DNA from: Faecalibacterium sp. I4-3-84
GTDB taxonomy: Bacteria; Bacillota; Clostridia; Oscillospirales; Ruminococcaceae
Reading direction: 5' to 3'
Length of the DNA stretch: 64,000 nt
NCBI RefSeq assembly: GCF_023347255.1
Contig: NZ_CP094466.1
Coordinates: 868,001 to 932,000 of the forward strand
Below, in pieces: positions 1 through 9,217 of this stretch. Both the position numbers and the translations under genes were made by a program. How positions within the stretch are numbered: the first letter of the stretch is position 1; each line of letters starts with the position of its first letter. The notes under the pieces are model-generated. The model was not told where the DNA came from. It saw only the letters and a program-made list of their open reading frames with translations, and ran no database searches.

Positions 1-402
1 CAGAGGATAGCCAAGGAACACCCCGATCTCATGCGGAAATTCTGCCGAACAGCACAGCTTGCGGGAAAGCTGAGTGAGCATATTGCCCACATCCGGTGCT
101 TCGCCCGCTTCCGGCAGGCGGTAGCCCTCCTGCCGCAGAAAGCTCTGCACCTTTTCATCTGCCAGCACGGCAGCCAGCTTGCTTTCGCGGTAGACATACA
201 CAAGATACCGGTGGTTGAGCACGCAGCCCTTGAGCACCCGCACACGCAGGCCCTTGGGGTTCAGCTGAGTGTTCCAGTTTTTCACCCGGCGCGCAAGGTC
301 AGCGCAGTCGCGGGTCTCATAGCGGAACAGGCCTGCCGGTTTCAGGCTTGCCAGCACCGGGGCACACTGTTCGATCATGACCGTTTCAAAATTACGCTCC
401 AT
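1..402 (-). CDS. DUF3793 family protein (3' end beyond window)
   Basis: The minus-strand frame opens at an ATG at 402, preceded by a GGGAGG ribosome binding site, and stays open for 134 codons to the window edge. It begins MERNFETVMIEQCAPVLA and continues with an LKPAGLFRY stretch, which I recognise as the start of DUF3793 proteins (usually about 190-200 residues, function unknown). In Clostridia these are often next to flavodoxin or iron-transport genes. Two palindromic operators just upstream (464-479 and 550-565) suggest metal-dependent control, but that is inference. Confidence 0.75.
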   Translation of the reverse strand, partial: MERNFETVMIEQCAPVLASLKPAGLFRYETRDCADLARRVKNWNTQLNPKGLRVRVLKGCVLNHRYLVYVYRESKLAAVLADEKVQSFLRQEGYRLPEAGEAPDVGNMLTQLSRKLCCSAEFPHEIGVFLGYPL

Positions 403-463
403 GTCTGCGCCCTCCCGCCTTGTTTCTCCGGGCTATTGTTCCCCGGATGCGCCGTGGTTATAA

Positions 464-479
464 GTTAGATATTTCTAAC
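464..479. promoter_or_regulatory. Palindromic operator, copy 1
   Basis: GTTAGATATTTCTAAC is a 16-bp near-perfect palindrome with GTTAG/CTAAC half sites. It lies 61 bp upstream of the DUF3793 start. A copy differing at one base lies at 550-565. The half sites resemble those bound by DtxR/IdeR-type metal repressors. The identity of the regulator is inferred. Confidence 0.5.
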
Positions 480-549
480 CCCGATTCCAAAAAAGAAGCA
501 GCTTTGCGCGGAGCATTCAAGGCTTCGGCCTGCCGATCTGGTTCTTTTG

Positions 550-565
550 GTTAGTTATTTCTAAC
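550..565. promoter_or_regulatory. Palindromic operator, copy 2
   Basis: GTTAGTTATTTCTAAC is the second copy of the 464-479 palindrome, 86 bp away. The two copies bracket the likely promoter region of the DUF3793 gene. No gene was seen between 403 and 734; besides these sites it holds the -10 element of the next gene. Confidence 0.5.
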
Positions 566-691
566 GTGACTGTATCTTACCACAGCGGTGGGCCGTTGTC
601 AACACTTTTCTTGAAAAAAGTTATTCGTGGCAAACCACGGTTTTCTCTACCTCGCTTTTTGTGCATTCTACCGTTTTGGCGCAGGCTGTGG

Positions 692-697
692 TATAAT
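692..697 (+). promoter_or_regulatory. -10 element for the uridine-kinase-like gene
   Basis: TATAAT lies about 40 bp upstream of the ATG at 735. No good -35 hexamer is visible at the usual spacing. Confidence 0.45.
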
Positions 698-734
698 GAG
701 AAAAATTTATATTCTCTTAAAGGAGCACGCATCC

Positions 735-1334
735 ATGCTACAGAACATTGCACCGCCGGGCCTGATCTCCCTTCTTGCCGCCGCACTGGCACAGCAGCCC
801 ACAAAGCCGCTGGTGCTGGCGCTGGATGGCCGCTGCGGCAGCGGCAAGACCACCCTTGCAAATACGCTGGCCCGGCAGTTCCCGGCCAGCATCACCCTGC
901 ACACCGATGATTTTTATCTGCCGCCTGCACAGCGCATCCGCGGCTGGGAGAAAACGCCCTGCGCCAATATGGATCTTGACCGCCTGCGGGACGAAGCCCT
1001 GCGCCCAGCCTACGAGGGCCAGCCGGTGCAGTACCGTGCCTATTCCTGCCGCGAGGGTGCGTACCTGCCCGCGCGGGAGCTGGCCGCGCAGCCGCTGGTG
1101 ATTTTGGAGGGCAGCTACAGCCACCACCCGCTGCTGACCGGTTACGAAACGCTGCGGGTGTTCCTGACCTGCGCAAAAAAAGAGCAGACCCGCCGCCTGC
1201 AGGCGCGGGAGGGGGAGCGATATGCCAATTTTGCCGCCCGGTGGGTGCCGCTGGAGGAGGGCTATTTTGCGCAATACGGCATTGCCGAGTGCGCGGATTT
1301 TGTGGTGGATACCACCGCAGGCAGGACGATTTGA
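735..1334 (+). CDS. Uridine kinase-like P-loop NTPase
   Basis: The 199-residue protein has a Walker A motif GRCGSGKTT near residue 33 and, after it, HTDDFY, the pattern seen in uridine kinase and phosphoribulokinase-like proteins. It probably phosphorylates a nucleoside or another small molecule in the cytoplasm; the substrate cannot be told. The ATG at 735 is preceded by AAAGGAG at a good distance; an earlier in-frame ATG at 627 lacks a binding site. It is alone on the plus strand and ends before a strong terminator hairpin. Confidence 0.75.
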   Translation: MLQNIAPPGLISLLAAALAQQPTKPLVLALDGRCGSGKTTLANTLARQFPASITLHTDDFYLPPAQRIRGWEKTPCANMDLDRLRDEALRPAYEGQPVQYRAYSCREGAYLPARELAAQPLVILEGSYSHHPLLTGYETLRVFLTCAKKEQTRRLQAREGERYANFAARWVPLEEGYFAQYGIAECADFVVDTTAGRTI

Positions 1335-1406
1335 AATGGCTTCCGCACCGCCGGCAAGACCAAGGTGCCATATAGCAAAGCGGAACAACACCCCTTGAAC
1401 CAAACA

Positions 1407-1436
1407 AAGCCGGACAGCTTGCGGGCTGTCCGGCTT
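1407..1436. terminator. Bidirectional terminator
   Basis: A 12-bp perfect stem (AAGCCGGACAGC and its complement, 1407-1418 and 1425-1436) with a 6-nt loop lies between the convergent genes ending at 1334 and 1462. T-rich sequence follows it on the plus strand. Confidence 0.8.
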
Positions 1437-1461
1437 TTGGTTTTGCTTGGTTTACAGGCTG

Positions 1462-2526
1462 TTACTTATTCTTGTACATATCCTGATAGTAGTTCTGGTA
1501 ATCACCGCTGGTGACGTGGTCCATCCACTCCTGATGGTTCAGGTACCAGTCAATGGTCAGCACAATGCCCTTTTCAAAGGGGGTCTCGGGGTACCAGCCC
1601 AGATCGTTCTTGATCTTGGTGGGGTCGATGCCGTAGCGGCGGTCGTGGCCCAGACGGTCGGCCACATGCTTGATGAGGTCCTCGCTGATGCCCTCGTCCT
1701 GCAGACGGTCATGCAGCTGGTTGATGATGGTCTTGACGATGAAGATGTTGGGGCGCTCGTTGTGGCCGCCCACGTTGTACACCTCACCGATCTTGCCGCC
1801 GTTGGCTACCATATCGATGGCCTTGCAGTGATCTTCCACATACAGCCAGTCGCGGATCTGCATACCGTCGCCGTAGACGGGCAGCTGCTTGTGGTGCTTG
1901 ACGTTGTTGATCATCAGGGGGATCAGCTTCTCCGGGAACTGGTAGGGGCCGTAGTTGTTGGAGCAGCGGGTGATGTTCACCGGCATGCCGTAGGTATCGT
2001 GGAATGCCATAACGAACATATCGGCGCTGGCCTTGGAGGAAGAATAGGGGCTGTGGGGGCACAGGGGGGTGGTCTCCATAAAGTAGCCCTCGGCACCCAG
2101 TGCGCCGTACACCTCATCGGTGGACACCTGCAGGTACTTCTTGCCCTCTTTCCAAGTCTTGGCATCGGCATCATACCATGCTTCCTTGGCGCGCTGCAGC
2201 AGGTTGACGGTGCCCATCACGTTGCTCTGCACAAAAATTTCGGGGTTCTTGATGGAGCGGTCCACGTGGCTCTCGGCGGCAAAGTTGATGACGTAATCGA
2301 AATCGTACTTCTGGAACAGGCCTTCCACCAGCTCCTTGTCGCAGATATCGCCTTGCACGAACACATGGCGGGGGTCGCCCTCCACATCCTTCAGGTTTTC
2401 CAGATTGCCGGCGTAGGTCAGCTTATCCAGATTGACCAGCAGGATCTCCGGGTATTTCTTGAGCATATAATGCACAAAGTTGGAGCCAATAAAACCGGCG
2501 CAGCCGGTGATCAGATAGGTTTTCAT
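1462..2526 (-). CDS. rfbB: dTDP-glucose 4,6-dehydratase
   Basis: This 354-residue short-chain dehydrogenase makes dTDP-4-keto-6-deoxyglucose from dTDP-glucose, the second step of dTDP-rhamnose synthesis. Visible are the NAD-binding GCAGFIG (8-14), the active-site STDEVYG (135-141, with T136, D137 and E138) and the YSSSK pair Y161/K165. Length is normal for RfbB. It is the last gene of the minus-strand rfbA-rfbD-rfbB cluster, 18 bp after rfbD. Confidence 0.97.
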   Translation of the reverse strand: MKTYLITGCAGFIGSNFVHYMLKKYPEILLVNLDKLTYAGNLENLKDVEGDPRHVFVQGDICDKELVEGLFQKYDFDYVINFAAESHVDRSIKNPEIFVQSNVMGTVNLLQRAKEAWYDADAKTWKEGKKYLQVSTDEVYGALGAEGYFMETTPLCPHSPYSSSKASADMFVMAFHDTYGMPVNITRCSNNYGPYQFPEKLIPLMINNVKHHKQLPVYGDGMQIRDWLYVEDHCKAIDMVANGGKIGEVYNVGGHNERPNIFIVKTIINQLHDRLQDEGISEDLIKHVADRLGHDRRYGIDPTKIKNDLGWYPETPFEKGIVLTIDWYLNHQEWMDHVTSGDYQNYYQDMYKNK

Positions 2527-2544
2527 AGGTTCAATTTCCTCTTT

Positions 2545-3462
2545 TCAGTCTTTCATCCCGTTGTCGCCGTCCCAGTGGGCGAAGAAGCAGGCCAGAGCGT
2601 CTCTCCAGTCGCGCACATCGTTGCCCACGGTGCAGCGCAGCATCCGGTTGTCCAGTGCGCTCCACTTGGGGCGGTCGGCGCTTTCCGGGTGCTTTGCCTT
2701 GTATTCCTCGCTGGTGCAGGGTGCCACAGCGGCATCCACGCCGGACAGGCGGATGATCTCGGACGCAAAATCATACCACGAGCAGATGCCCTCGCCGGTG
2801 CAGTGGTACAGGCCGTACTCGTGGGTCACACACAGCTGCAGGATCTCGTGGGCCAGATCCACCGCATTGGTGGGGTTGCCGCACTGGTCATTGACCACTT
2901 CCAGCTTGCCAAACTTCTTGCCTGCGTTCACGATGGTCTTGACGAAGTTTTTGCCGTAGTAGCTGTAGAGCCACGCGGTGCGCACGATGAAGTGACGGTG
3001 GCAGAACTGTTCCACATACTTTTCGCCCATGAGCTTGGTAGAGCCATAAGCGCTGATGGGACCGGGAATGGTGGCTTCGTCCTGTGCAACGCCGCCGTTC
3101 TCACGGCCGGAGAACACATAATCGGTGGAGACGTGTACCAGTCGTGCACCGGTCTTTTCCGCTGCCTGTGCCAGATTGCGGGGGCCGAGGGCATTTGCCT
3201 TGAAGGCGGCATCATGGTTCACCTCGCAGCCGTCCACATTGGTGTAGGCAGCGCAGTTGATGATGACATCCGGGCGGTTGCGGCGGATGAACTCGTCCAC
3301 CATTTTGTAGTTGGAGATATCCAGATCCGGCAGGTCCACGGCGATCACCGTGGCATTGAGCAGCTTTTCGGGGATGGGGCCGATCTCGCTGCGGCCTTCG
3401 CGCAGCTGCTTGAGGATCTCGGTGCCCAGCTGACCCTTGCAGCCGGTAACAATGATTTTCAT
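2545..3462 (-). CDS. rfbD: dTDP-4-dehydrorhamnose reductase
   Basis: The 305-residue protein catalyses the last step to dTDP-L-rhamnose with NAD(P)H. It shows the nucleotide-binding GCKGQLG (7-13), the AAYTNVD stretch (71-77), VSTDYVF (111-117) and the catalytic pair Y139/K143 in YGSTK. It lies between rfbA and rfbB with gaps of about 20 bp, so the three are very likely co-transcribed. The C3,C5-epimerase gene rfbC, needed between the RfbB and RfbD steps, is not in this cluster. Confidence 0.96.
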   Translation of the reverse strand: MKIIVTGCKGQLGTEILKQLREGRSEIGPIPEKLLNATVIAVDLPDLDISNYKMVDEFIRRNRPDVIINCAAYTNVDGCEVNHDAAFKANALGPRNLAQAAEKTGARLVHVSTDYVFSGRENGGVAQDEATIPGPISAYGSTKLMGEKYVEQFCHRHFIVRTAWLYSYYGKNFVKTIVNAGKKFGKLEVVNDQCGNPTNAVDLAHEILQLCVTHEYGLYHCTGEGICSWYDFASEIIRLSGVDAAVAPCTSEEYKAKHPESADRPKWSALDNRMLRCTVGNDVRDWRDALACFFAHWDGDNGMKD

Positions 3463-3483
3463 ATGGGTATGCCTCTCTTTTGC

Positions 3484-4371
3484 TTAATAGCGCAGCTTGC
3501 CGTCTGCAACGTTCTTCAGGTGCTGGCCGTAAGGACTCTTGCCGTAGCGCTCAGCGCTTTCCAGCAGGGTGTCGCGGTCGATCCAGCCGTACTTGAAGGC
3601 GATCTCTTCCGGCGCACTGATCTTGATGCCCTGGCGCTTCTCGATCATGCGCACAAAGTCGGCGGCGTCCACCAGACTGTCCATGGTGCCGGTGTCCAGC
3701 CATGCAAAGCCGCGGCCCAGCAGCTGAACGTCCAGCTCGTCCTGCTTCAGGTACATGTCGTTCAGGGTGGTGATCTCCAGCTCGCCGCGGGCAGAGGGCT
3801 TGACCTGCTTTGCCATCTTCACGACCTCTTTGTTATAGAAGTACAGGCCGGTGATAGCGTAGTTGGACTTGGGATACTGAGGCTTTTCCTCCACGCTGAG
3901 CACCTTGCCGTCCTTGTCGAACTCCACGATGCCAAAGCGCTCCGGGTCCTGCACATAGTAGCCGAACACGGTGCAGCGGCCTTTGTTTTCCGCATTGGCG
4001 GCGGCGGTCTTGAGGATCTTGGAGAAGCCGTTGCCGTAGAAGATGTTATCGCCCAGGATCATGGCGCAGCAGTCGTCGCCAATGAACTCTTCGCCCAGAA
4101 TGAAGGCCTGTGCCAGACCGTCCGGAGAGGGCTGAACTTTATACTGCAGATGGATGCCGTACTGGCTGCCATCACCCAGCAGCGCCTCAAAGCGAGGCGT
4201 ATCGGTCGGGGTGGAGATGATCAGGATGTCCTGAATGCCTGCCAGCATCAGCGTGGACAGGGGGTAATAGATCATCGGCTTGTCGTAGACCGGCAGCAGC
4301 TGCTTGCTGGTGACCATAGTCAGCGGGTAAAGCCGGGTGCCGGCACCGCCGGCAAGAATGATACCTTTCAT
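3484..4371 (-). CDS. rfbA: Glucose-1-phosphate thymidylyltransferase
   Basis: The 295-residue enzyme couples dTTP and glucose-1-phosphate to dTDP-glucose, the first step of the rhamnose pathway. The nucleotidyltransferase signature [11 protein letters not shown] is near residues 8-18, and length matches the family. The ATG is preceded by AAAGGAG. It is first in the rfbA-rfbD-rfbB operon, with a candidate promoter at 4543-4571. Confidence 0.97.
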   Translation of the reverse strand: MKGIILAGGAGTRLYPLTMVTSKQLLPVYDKPMIYYPLSTLMLAGIQDILIISTPTDTPRFEALLGDGSQYGIHLQYKVQPSPDGLAQAFILGEEFIGDDCCAMILGDNIFYGNGFSKILKTAAANAENKGRCTVFGYYVQDPERFGIVEFDKDGKVLSVEEKPQYPKSNYAITGLYFYNKEVVKMAKQVKPSARGELEITTLNDMYLKQDELDVQLLGRGFAWLDTGTMDSLVDAADFVRMIEKRQGIKISAPEEIAFKYGWIDRDTLLESAERYGKSPYGQHLKNVADGKLRY

Positions 4372-4542
4372 ATTTGTGCACTCCTTTAAAATAGATTGAA
4401 AAGTTGTGCAGCTGTACGCCGCCCAGACGGGAGACCACCCGGATGACGTATGGATTCAAAGCGGAGCTGCGTCCGCTGTAAACAAATTCAGGAGCCGCTC
4501 CCCCCTGCCCAAAATGGCAAAATGGGAATAGCAGTTCACTTT

Positions 4543-4571
4543 ATTTTACTATCAAATCACACAAAAAGCAA
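4543..4571 (-). promoter_or_regulatory. Candidate promoter of the rfb operon
   Basis: On the minus strand TTGCTT (4566-4571) and TAAAAT (4543-4548) are 17 bp apart, about 170 bp upstream of rfbA. It directly follows the terminator of the glycosyltransferase genes. The rest of 4372-4700 holds no gene. Confidence 0.45.
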
Positions 4572-4574
4572 GAA

Positions 4575-4614
4575 AGAACGGCTTTCCCGAAAAATTTTCC
4601 GGAAAAGCCGTTCT
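4575..4614 (-). terminator. Terminator of the glycosyltransferase operon
   Basis: An inverted repeat with AGAACGGCTT (4575-4584) and its complement (4605-4614) is followed on the minus strand by T-rich sequence. Confidence 0.7.
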
Positions 4615-4650
4615 GAAACTCCTTCAATCTCGCATTTGTTCCGCCCAAAA

Positions 4651-4703
4651 GGCCCCCTCTCCGAGGGGGCTGGCAATGCCGTAGGCATTGACTGGGGGAG
4701 TTA
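4651..4703. repeat. Short palindromic interspersed repeat
   Basis: Two small hairpins follow each other: GCCCCCTC/GAGGGGGC (4652-4659, 4663-4670) and CAATGCC/GGCATTG (4674-4680, 4684-4690), then ACTGGGGGAGTT. I recognise this layout as a short repeat very common in Faecalibacterium and relatives. Its end supplies the stop codon of the glycosyltransferase gene at 4701. Copy number cannot be judged from one window. Confidence 0.6.
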
Positions 4704-5492
4704 CCACGCAAAGCCCCACTTGGAGAAATAGCGCAGCAGGCTGCGCAGTTGCCACAAAAAGGGCTTCAGGCTGCGGTGCGCGGCGCGGTGCCATGCATGG
4801 ATGGCCGTATACTGGGGCACCAGATACGCTTTGCCCCGGGTGCGCATCTTCTGGGTGAGGTCGGCATCCTCCACGTACATGAAGTAGTCCTCGTCAAAGC
4901 CGCCCACAGCCTTGAACACCGCAGTGTCCACGGCCGAGAAGCTGCCGGTGCAGAACTCGATCTCGGTGGGTTTTGTCAGGTCTTTGTCCGCCATGAGATA
5001 GCGCTCGTTGTACTTTGCCCAGAATTTCAGGCAGGGCAGCTGGCGGTACACCATGGCCCGCACACTGCACCGGCGCAGCGGCAGACGCTGGGGCCGCCCG
5101 TCCGGGAAGGTGAGTGCGGGCCGCGCCATCACCACGCCGGGGTGCTGTTCCATCCAGTCCGCAAGGTCACTCAGCGTATCCGCAGTGAGCTGGATATCCG
5201 GGTTCAGGATAAAGTGCACCCGGCTTTGCAGCAGGCTGAGCACCGTGTTGTGGCCGGTGCCAAAGCCGCCGTTCTCTGTGCGGCAGAGCACCTCCACCTT
5301 CTGGTCCTCGCGGATGTGCAGGGTGCCGTCCTTCGCGGCCTTTGCAAGGCATTGGCCGCTGCCGTCCGGGCTGGCGTTATCCACCAGATACAGCGTCAGC
5401 GGGTGGCGGCGGGTGCAGTCCAGCACGGTCTGTGCCGCCCTGAGCGCTTCATCCGCGCCGTTATAAACTACAATACAAGCAGAAAGTTCCAT
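4701..5492 (-). CDS. Family 2 glycosyltransferase, rhamnosyltransferase-like
   Basis: The 263-residue protein opens with ACIVVYN, has VDNAS near residue 40, an NPD metal-binding motif and a VGGFDEDYFMYVEDADL stretch, all typical of GT2 enzymes of the WbbL type that add rhamnose in cell-wall or O-antigen polymers. The acceptor is unknown. The ATG at 5492 is chosen because GGAG lies 8 nt upstream; a GTG at 5501 overlapping the preceding stop codon is the alternative. It is probably co-transcribed with the large glycosyltransferase before it. Its last codons lie in a short interspersed repeat. Confidence 0.85.
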   Translation of the reverse strand: MELSACIVVYNGADEALRAAQTVLDCTRRHPLTLYLVDNASPDGSGQCLAKAAKDGTLHIREDQKVEVLCRTENGGFGTGHNTVLSLLQSRVHFILNPDIQLTADTLSDLADWMEQHPGVVMARPALTFPDGRPQRLPLRRCSVRAMVYRQLPCLKFWAKYNERYLMADKDLTKPTEIEFCTGSFSAVDTAVFKAVGGFDEDYFMYVEDADLTQKMRTRGKAYLVPQYTAIHAWHRAAHRSLKPFLWQLRSLLRYFSKWGFAW

Positions 5493-5497
5493 GTCGT

Positions 5498-7921
5498 TCA
5501 CTCCAGCGGTTTGATGTCAAAGCTGAAGTCCTCTTTCATCAGGTCAAAGTTCGGGTTCATGCAGGGGTCGCCTGCGGCCAGCTGCTTTGCCCACCGCTTC
5601 TGGAAGCGCTCCACCTCCGAGATGAAGCGCTTGCGCTTGACCGGGTTCTCGTCCAGACCACGGCTCTTGCTCTCGTAGTGGTACAGCTGTGCAAAGGGGG
5701 TGAACACGTTGGTATAGCCCGCTTCGCGCACGCGCACGCAGAAGTCCACGTCGTTGAAGGCCACAGCAAAGCTCTCGTCCAGACCGTTCACCTGCTCGTA
5801 GACGCTCCTGCGCACCATCAGGCAGGCGGCAGTGACCGCATACACATCCTGTGCATAGACCAGACGGCCCATATAACCGGGGTGGCCCACCGGGAAGTTC
5901 TTGTGCATGTGGGCCGCAAGGGTCAAAAAGCCGAAGCCGATGCCCGCGTGCTGGATGGTGTTGTCCGGATAAAGCAGCTTTGCGCCCACGCAGCCCACAC
6001 GGTCCTGCTGGGCGTACATGAGCATTTCTTCGATCCAGCGCGGAGAAATGACCTCGGTATCGTTGTTGAGCAGCAGCAGGTATTCGCCGGTGGCTTCCTT
6101 TGCGCCAAAGTTGTTCAGGGCGCTGTAGTTGAAGCCGGTGCCCTGCCATGTGATCACCTTCAGGTTCTTGTGCTCCTTCTGCAGCTTTTCATAGCAGCGG
6201 AAGGTGGCAGGCTCCCTGCTGTTGTTCTCGATGACGATGATCTCAAGATCCTCATAGGTGCTCCTGCGATAGATGGACTCCACGCAGGTGCGCAGGTCGG
6301 AAGAATGGTCGCAGCTGGGGATCAGGATGCTGACCCGGCCCGGCTTTGTGATGGTATAGTCCGTCTTATAGAAGCCCGGCGTACCCGGGATCATGGAAAC
6401 TTCATCCACCGGCACACCCACACGCTCGTAGTGGGCATACAGGGCCTTGACCGCAGCTTCCAGACAGTAGGTCTTGGCCGAAATGTTGCTTGCCACGCTG
6501 GTGGGGCTGGAGCGCCAGTAGTACAGCAGATGCGGGATATGCACGATCTTGTGCGCCTTTTCGGTCAGGCGCAGGTAGAGGTCATAGTCTTGACTGCCGT
6601 TGTAGGCTGCACGCTCATCGCCGCCCACAGCGGCCAGCAGCTTTGCGCTGAACACGCTCAGGTGGCAGATATAGTTGTTGGAGCGCAGATTATCCAGCAT
6701 ATAATCCGGCTTGAAATGGTAAACGGTCAGATGGTCGATGTCGCCCTCAAAGGTCACTTCATCCGTATACACAAAGTCTGCGCCCTGTTCGGCAATGGCC
6801 TGTGCCACGTACCACAGAGCACAGGGGTGCAGGATATCATCGTGGTCCAGCAGGGCGATGAACTCGCCCGTTGCCAGTGCAAAGCCCTGATTGGTGTTGC
6901 CCGCAATGCCCTCGTTCTTTTCCAGCTTCTGATAGCGGATGCGGGGGTCTTCCGCAGCACGGGCTGCTACGGTCTGGCCCACCGTCTCGTCCTGTCCGGC
7001 ATCCACAAGGCACAGCTCCCAGTTCTGATAGGTCTGGTTCTGCACCGAGTCCAGCAGCTCCACCAGAAACTGCTGCGGCGTATTGTACAGCGGCACCACG
7101 ATGCTGATGCGCGGCGCGGCGGGCTGGTCGGCCACCTGCCTTACCAGCAGCTCTGCGCTGGCAAAGCGGTCGGCGCGCATGGTCCTGCCCGGGAACAGCT
7201 TCGCATATTCCTTTTTGGCCTTTGCCTGCGCACGCACGCCGGAAATGCCCACCCGGCGCAGCTGGCCCAGAAAGACGAACGGCGGGAAGGTGTGTGCCAG
7301 CTGACGGCCCTTGCTGACAAAGTAGCGCAGCGGCCAGCTCATCTTCCAGAAAGTAGAGCTGGTCACATTGTTCAGTGTCTTTTCCAGATCCTGCTCATGG
7401 CTGCGGCTCAGCGAAAGATCGCTGCGCAGGCGTTCCAGCTGAGCCGTCTGCTCTTCGCCGGTGCGCTCGGCCTGCTGCATCCGCTCTCGCAGATCGTCCA
7501 GCGTCATCTCGTAGCCTGCCAGCAGCTGCTGTGCATCCTGCACAGCGGCGCTGCGGCAGAACAGCGCGGTCTGCTGGGCTTTGCCGCGGTTCTTCCACTC
7601 AAAATCCCGGTACAGGCCCTGTGCGGCCAACTGCTTTGCACAGTCAGCCATGGCCGATGCATCGGTGCATACCAGCAGCACCTGTGCACACTGCAGTGCG
7701 GGCAGATCCACCCATTCCGGGTCCTCCACCACCAGCAGGGCAGCGGTGCCCTGCTCTGCATTCTCCGGCAGCAGCTGTGCGCCGGCCTTTTCCAGTGCTT
7801 CGGCCAGTGCGCCGCTGCCGCCCAGCACCTGAATGCTGGCAGGGGTCAGCTCCCGCACGATGCGCTGCGCCAGTGCACGGCAGCGCTCGGCCTGTCGTTT
7901 GGTTTCTTTTTCCTGATCCAT
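5498..7921 (-). CDS. Large glycosyltransferase with two GT2 domains
   Basis: The 807-residue protein has a variable N-terminal region with a likely coiled coil (about 135-185), a first GT2 domain from residue 272 (ISIVVPLYN, metal-binding DHDD 359-362) and a second from 531 (VSILIPSCD, NNDTE 619-623, then a VNGLDESFAVAFNDVDFC stretch). Such tandem enzymes build repeating surface polysaccharides such as rhamnans. It sits beside the dTDP-rhamnose genes, which could supply its donor; that link is inferred. The ATG has AGCGGAG upstream. Confidence 0.85.
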   Translation of the reverse strand: MDQEKETKRQAERCRALAQRIVRELTPASIQVLGGSGALAEALEKAGAQLLPENAEQGTAALLVVEDPEWVDLPALQCAQVLLVCTDASAMADCAKQLAAQGLYRDFEWKNRGKAQQTALFCRSAAVQDAQQLLAGYEMTLDDLRERMQQAERTGEEQTAQLERLRSDLSLSRSHEQDLEKTLNNVTSSTFWKMSWPLRYFVSKGRQLAHTFPPFVFLGQLRRVGISGVRAQAKAKKEYAKLFPGRTMRADRFASAELLVRQVADQPAAPRISIVVPLYNTPQQFLVELLDSVQNQTYQNWELCLVDAGQDETVGQTVAARAAEDPRIRYQKLEKNEGIAGNTNQGFALATGEFIALLDHDDILHPCALWYVAQAIAEQGADFVYTDEVTFEGDIDHLTVYHFKPDYMLDNLRSNNYICHLSVFSAKLLAAVGGDERAAYNGSQDYDLYLRLTEKAHKIVHIPHLLYYWRSSPTSVASNISAKTYCLEAAVKALYAHYERVGVPVDEVSMIPGTPGFYKTDYTITKPGRVSILIPSCDHSSDLRTCVESIYRRSTYEDLEIIVIENNSREPATFRCYEKLQKEHKNLKVITWQGTGFNYSALNNFGAKEATGEYLLLLNNDTEVISPRWIEEMLMYAQQDRVGCVGAKLLYPDNTIQHAGIGFGFLTLAAHMHKNFPVGHPGYMGRLVYAQDVYAVTAACLMVRRSVYEQVNGLDESFAVAFNDVDFCVRVREAGYTNVFTPFAQLYHYESKSRGLDENPVKRKRFISEVERFQKRWAKQLAAGDPCMNPNFDLMKEDFSFDIKPLE

Positions 7922-7989
7922 TCCGATCTCCGCTCCTATGGAACTTTTTTATCTTAAAAAATGATCTCTCAAAAAATCACACGATTTAT

Positions 7990-8018
7990 AGTATACCAAA
8001 TCCGGCATGATTTGAGAA
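7990..8018 (-). promoter_or_regulatory. Candidate promoter of the glycosyltransferase operon
   Basis: On the minus strand TTCTCA (8013-8018) and TATACT (7990-7995) are 17 bp apart, about 70 bp upstream of the start at 7921. Confidence 0.5.
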
Positions 8019-8053
8019 GGTTTTGCGCGCATTTCTTTGCAGTTTTCCACTGC

Positions 8054-9103
8054 TTACCAGTGGAACAGGCTGTGCAGCCAGCCAAAGAACCCACCGCCGG
8101 AGCTGCTGGAAGTGGAAATGCTCACACCCGTGTAGTAGTGGCTCAGGATCTCCCGGTAGCCCATGCCCTGCTCCTGTGCGTAACCCACAGCACCGCACTG
8201 GCTCATGCCCACGCCATGGCCAAAGCCGTAATAGGTCATGCAGGGAGTGCCGCTTTCGTCCGCGCCAAAGTCGAAGCAGTAGCGGGAGGAAACGAACTGG
8301 CCGATATAGCGGTAGCTGCGGCCATTGGAAACAAAGGTGTTGTACTGCACAAAGCCGCCCAGATCCTTGTGGGTGGTGTCGGCGCTGACGTAGGGCTCGC
8401 CGGTGCGGCTGTCGTTATACTCTTTATAGGTATAGTCTTTTCCGATGACCCGGCGCAGCTTGTTGTGGTACTGCTCCTCGTAGGGGCTCTCCACGCTCTG
8501 CAGATACGGCACATCGGTGCCCCATGCGTCCCGGCTGGAGCAGGTGCCGTACACGCCGGTCTGGGTGTTATAGCCCGCACTGGCCGACCACACGGCGTCG
8601 CAGACGCTGCCGTTGTAGGTAAGGACCTCATTTTTCACCGGTTCCACCGCCCTGCGGATGGCTTCCCGTGCCGAGGATGGGATCTGATCCACCGGAGTGT
8701 AGATGAGCGCATTGGCAGAGGAGCCGTACTGCTTGTGGTATTCCAGATAGGAATGGATGGCCACCGCCTGTGCCTTCCACGCCTGCTGGGCGGCGCTGGC
8801 GCTGACATAGCTGCCAATGGAGCCAAGCTCCGTGTAGGTAATGCCCACAAGGCAGTCCACAAGGTTCAGCGTGACATTGCGCTGCAAGCCTTTTCCCTTG
8901 ATGTTGAGGTAAGGCATGGTGATGGTATCACTGGTGCCAAAGAGCCATGCAAGGCAGTTTTCCTCCTCGGCAGGGATCAGGGTCGTGTCCGCGCCGCCCA
9001 TAGTGGTGGTTGCCGAAGCCGCCGGGGCCAGCACGCAAACGCACAGCGCTGCTGCCAGCACAAACGCCGCCGCGCGGCGCACAAACCGATGCAGATGTTT
9101 CAA
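8054..9103 (-). CDS. SpoIID/LytB domain secreted protein
   Basis: A 349-residue protein with an N-terminal signal peptide (basic KHLHRFVRR, a hydrophobic run, then APAASA). The rest is a SpoIID/LytB domain: AWKAQAVAIHSYLEY resembles the conserved QALKAQAVAART segment, and FGHGVGMSQCGA matches the GHGVGMSQ signature. SpoIID proteins are lytic transglycosylases acting on denuded glycan during engulfment; this one may be a vegetative relative. The start is a TTG at 9103, preceded by AGGAGG at 7-8 nt; upstream in-frame codons lack a binding site. Confidence 0.85.
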   Translation of the reverse strand: MKHLHRFVRRAAAFVLAAALCVCVLAPAASATTTMGGADTTLIPAEEENCLAWLFGTSDTITMPYLNIKGKGLQRNVTLNLVDCLVGITYTELGSIGSYVSASAAQQAWKAQAVAIHSYLEYHKQYGSSANALIYTPVDQIPSSAREAIRRAVEPVKNEVLTYNGSVCDAVWSASAGYNTQTGVYGTCSSRDAWGTDVPYLQSVESPYEEQYHNKLRRVIGKDYTYKEYNDSRTGEPYVSADTTHKDLGGFVQYNTFVSNGRSYRYIGQFVSSRYCFDFGADESGTPCMTYYGFGHGVGMSQCGAVGYAQEQGMGYREILSHYYTGVSISTSSSSGGGFFGWLHSLFHW

Positions 9104-9217
9104 AAGTGATCTCCTCCTGTTTTTTGCAGATTTCTGACTGTGTTTTTTACAGTGTAACACAGCCTGCGCCTGCGGGCAAGGACTGGACTTTCGTTTTCAC
9201 ATCTGGACAAAGAAGAA

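Noticed and set aside
1447-4389. A plus-strand open frame of 980 codons opposite the rfb genes
   Set aside because: It is the antisense shadow of GC-rich coding sequence; rfbB, rfbD and rfbA on the other strand have clear motifs and ribosome binding sites.
5678-7957. A plus-strand open frame of 759 codons opposite the large glycosyltransferase
   Set aside because: It is antisense to a gene with two intact GT2 domains and lacks recognisable motifs.
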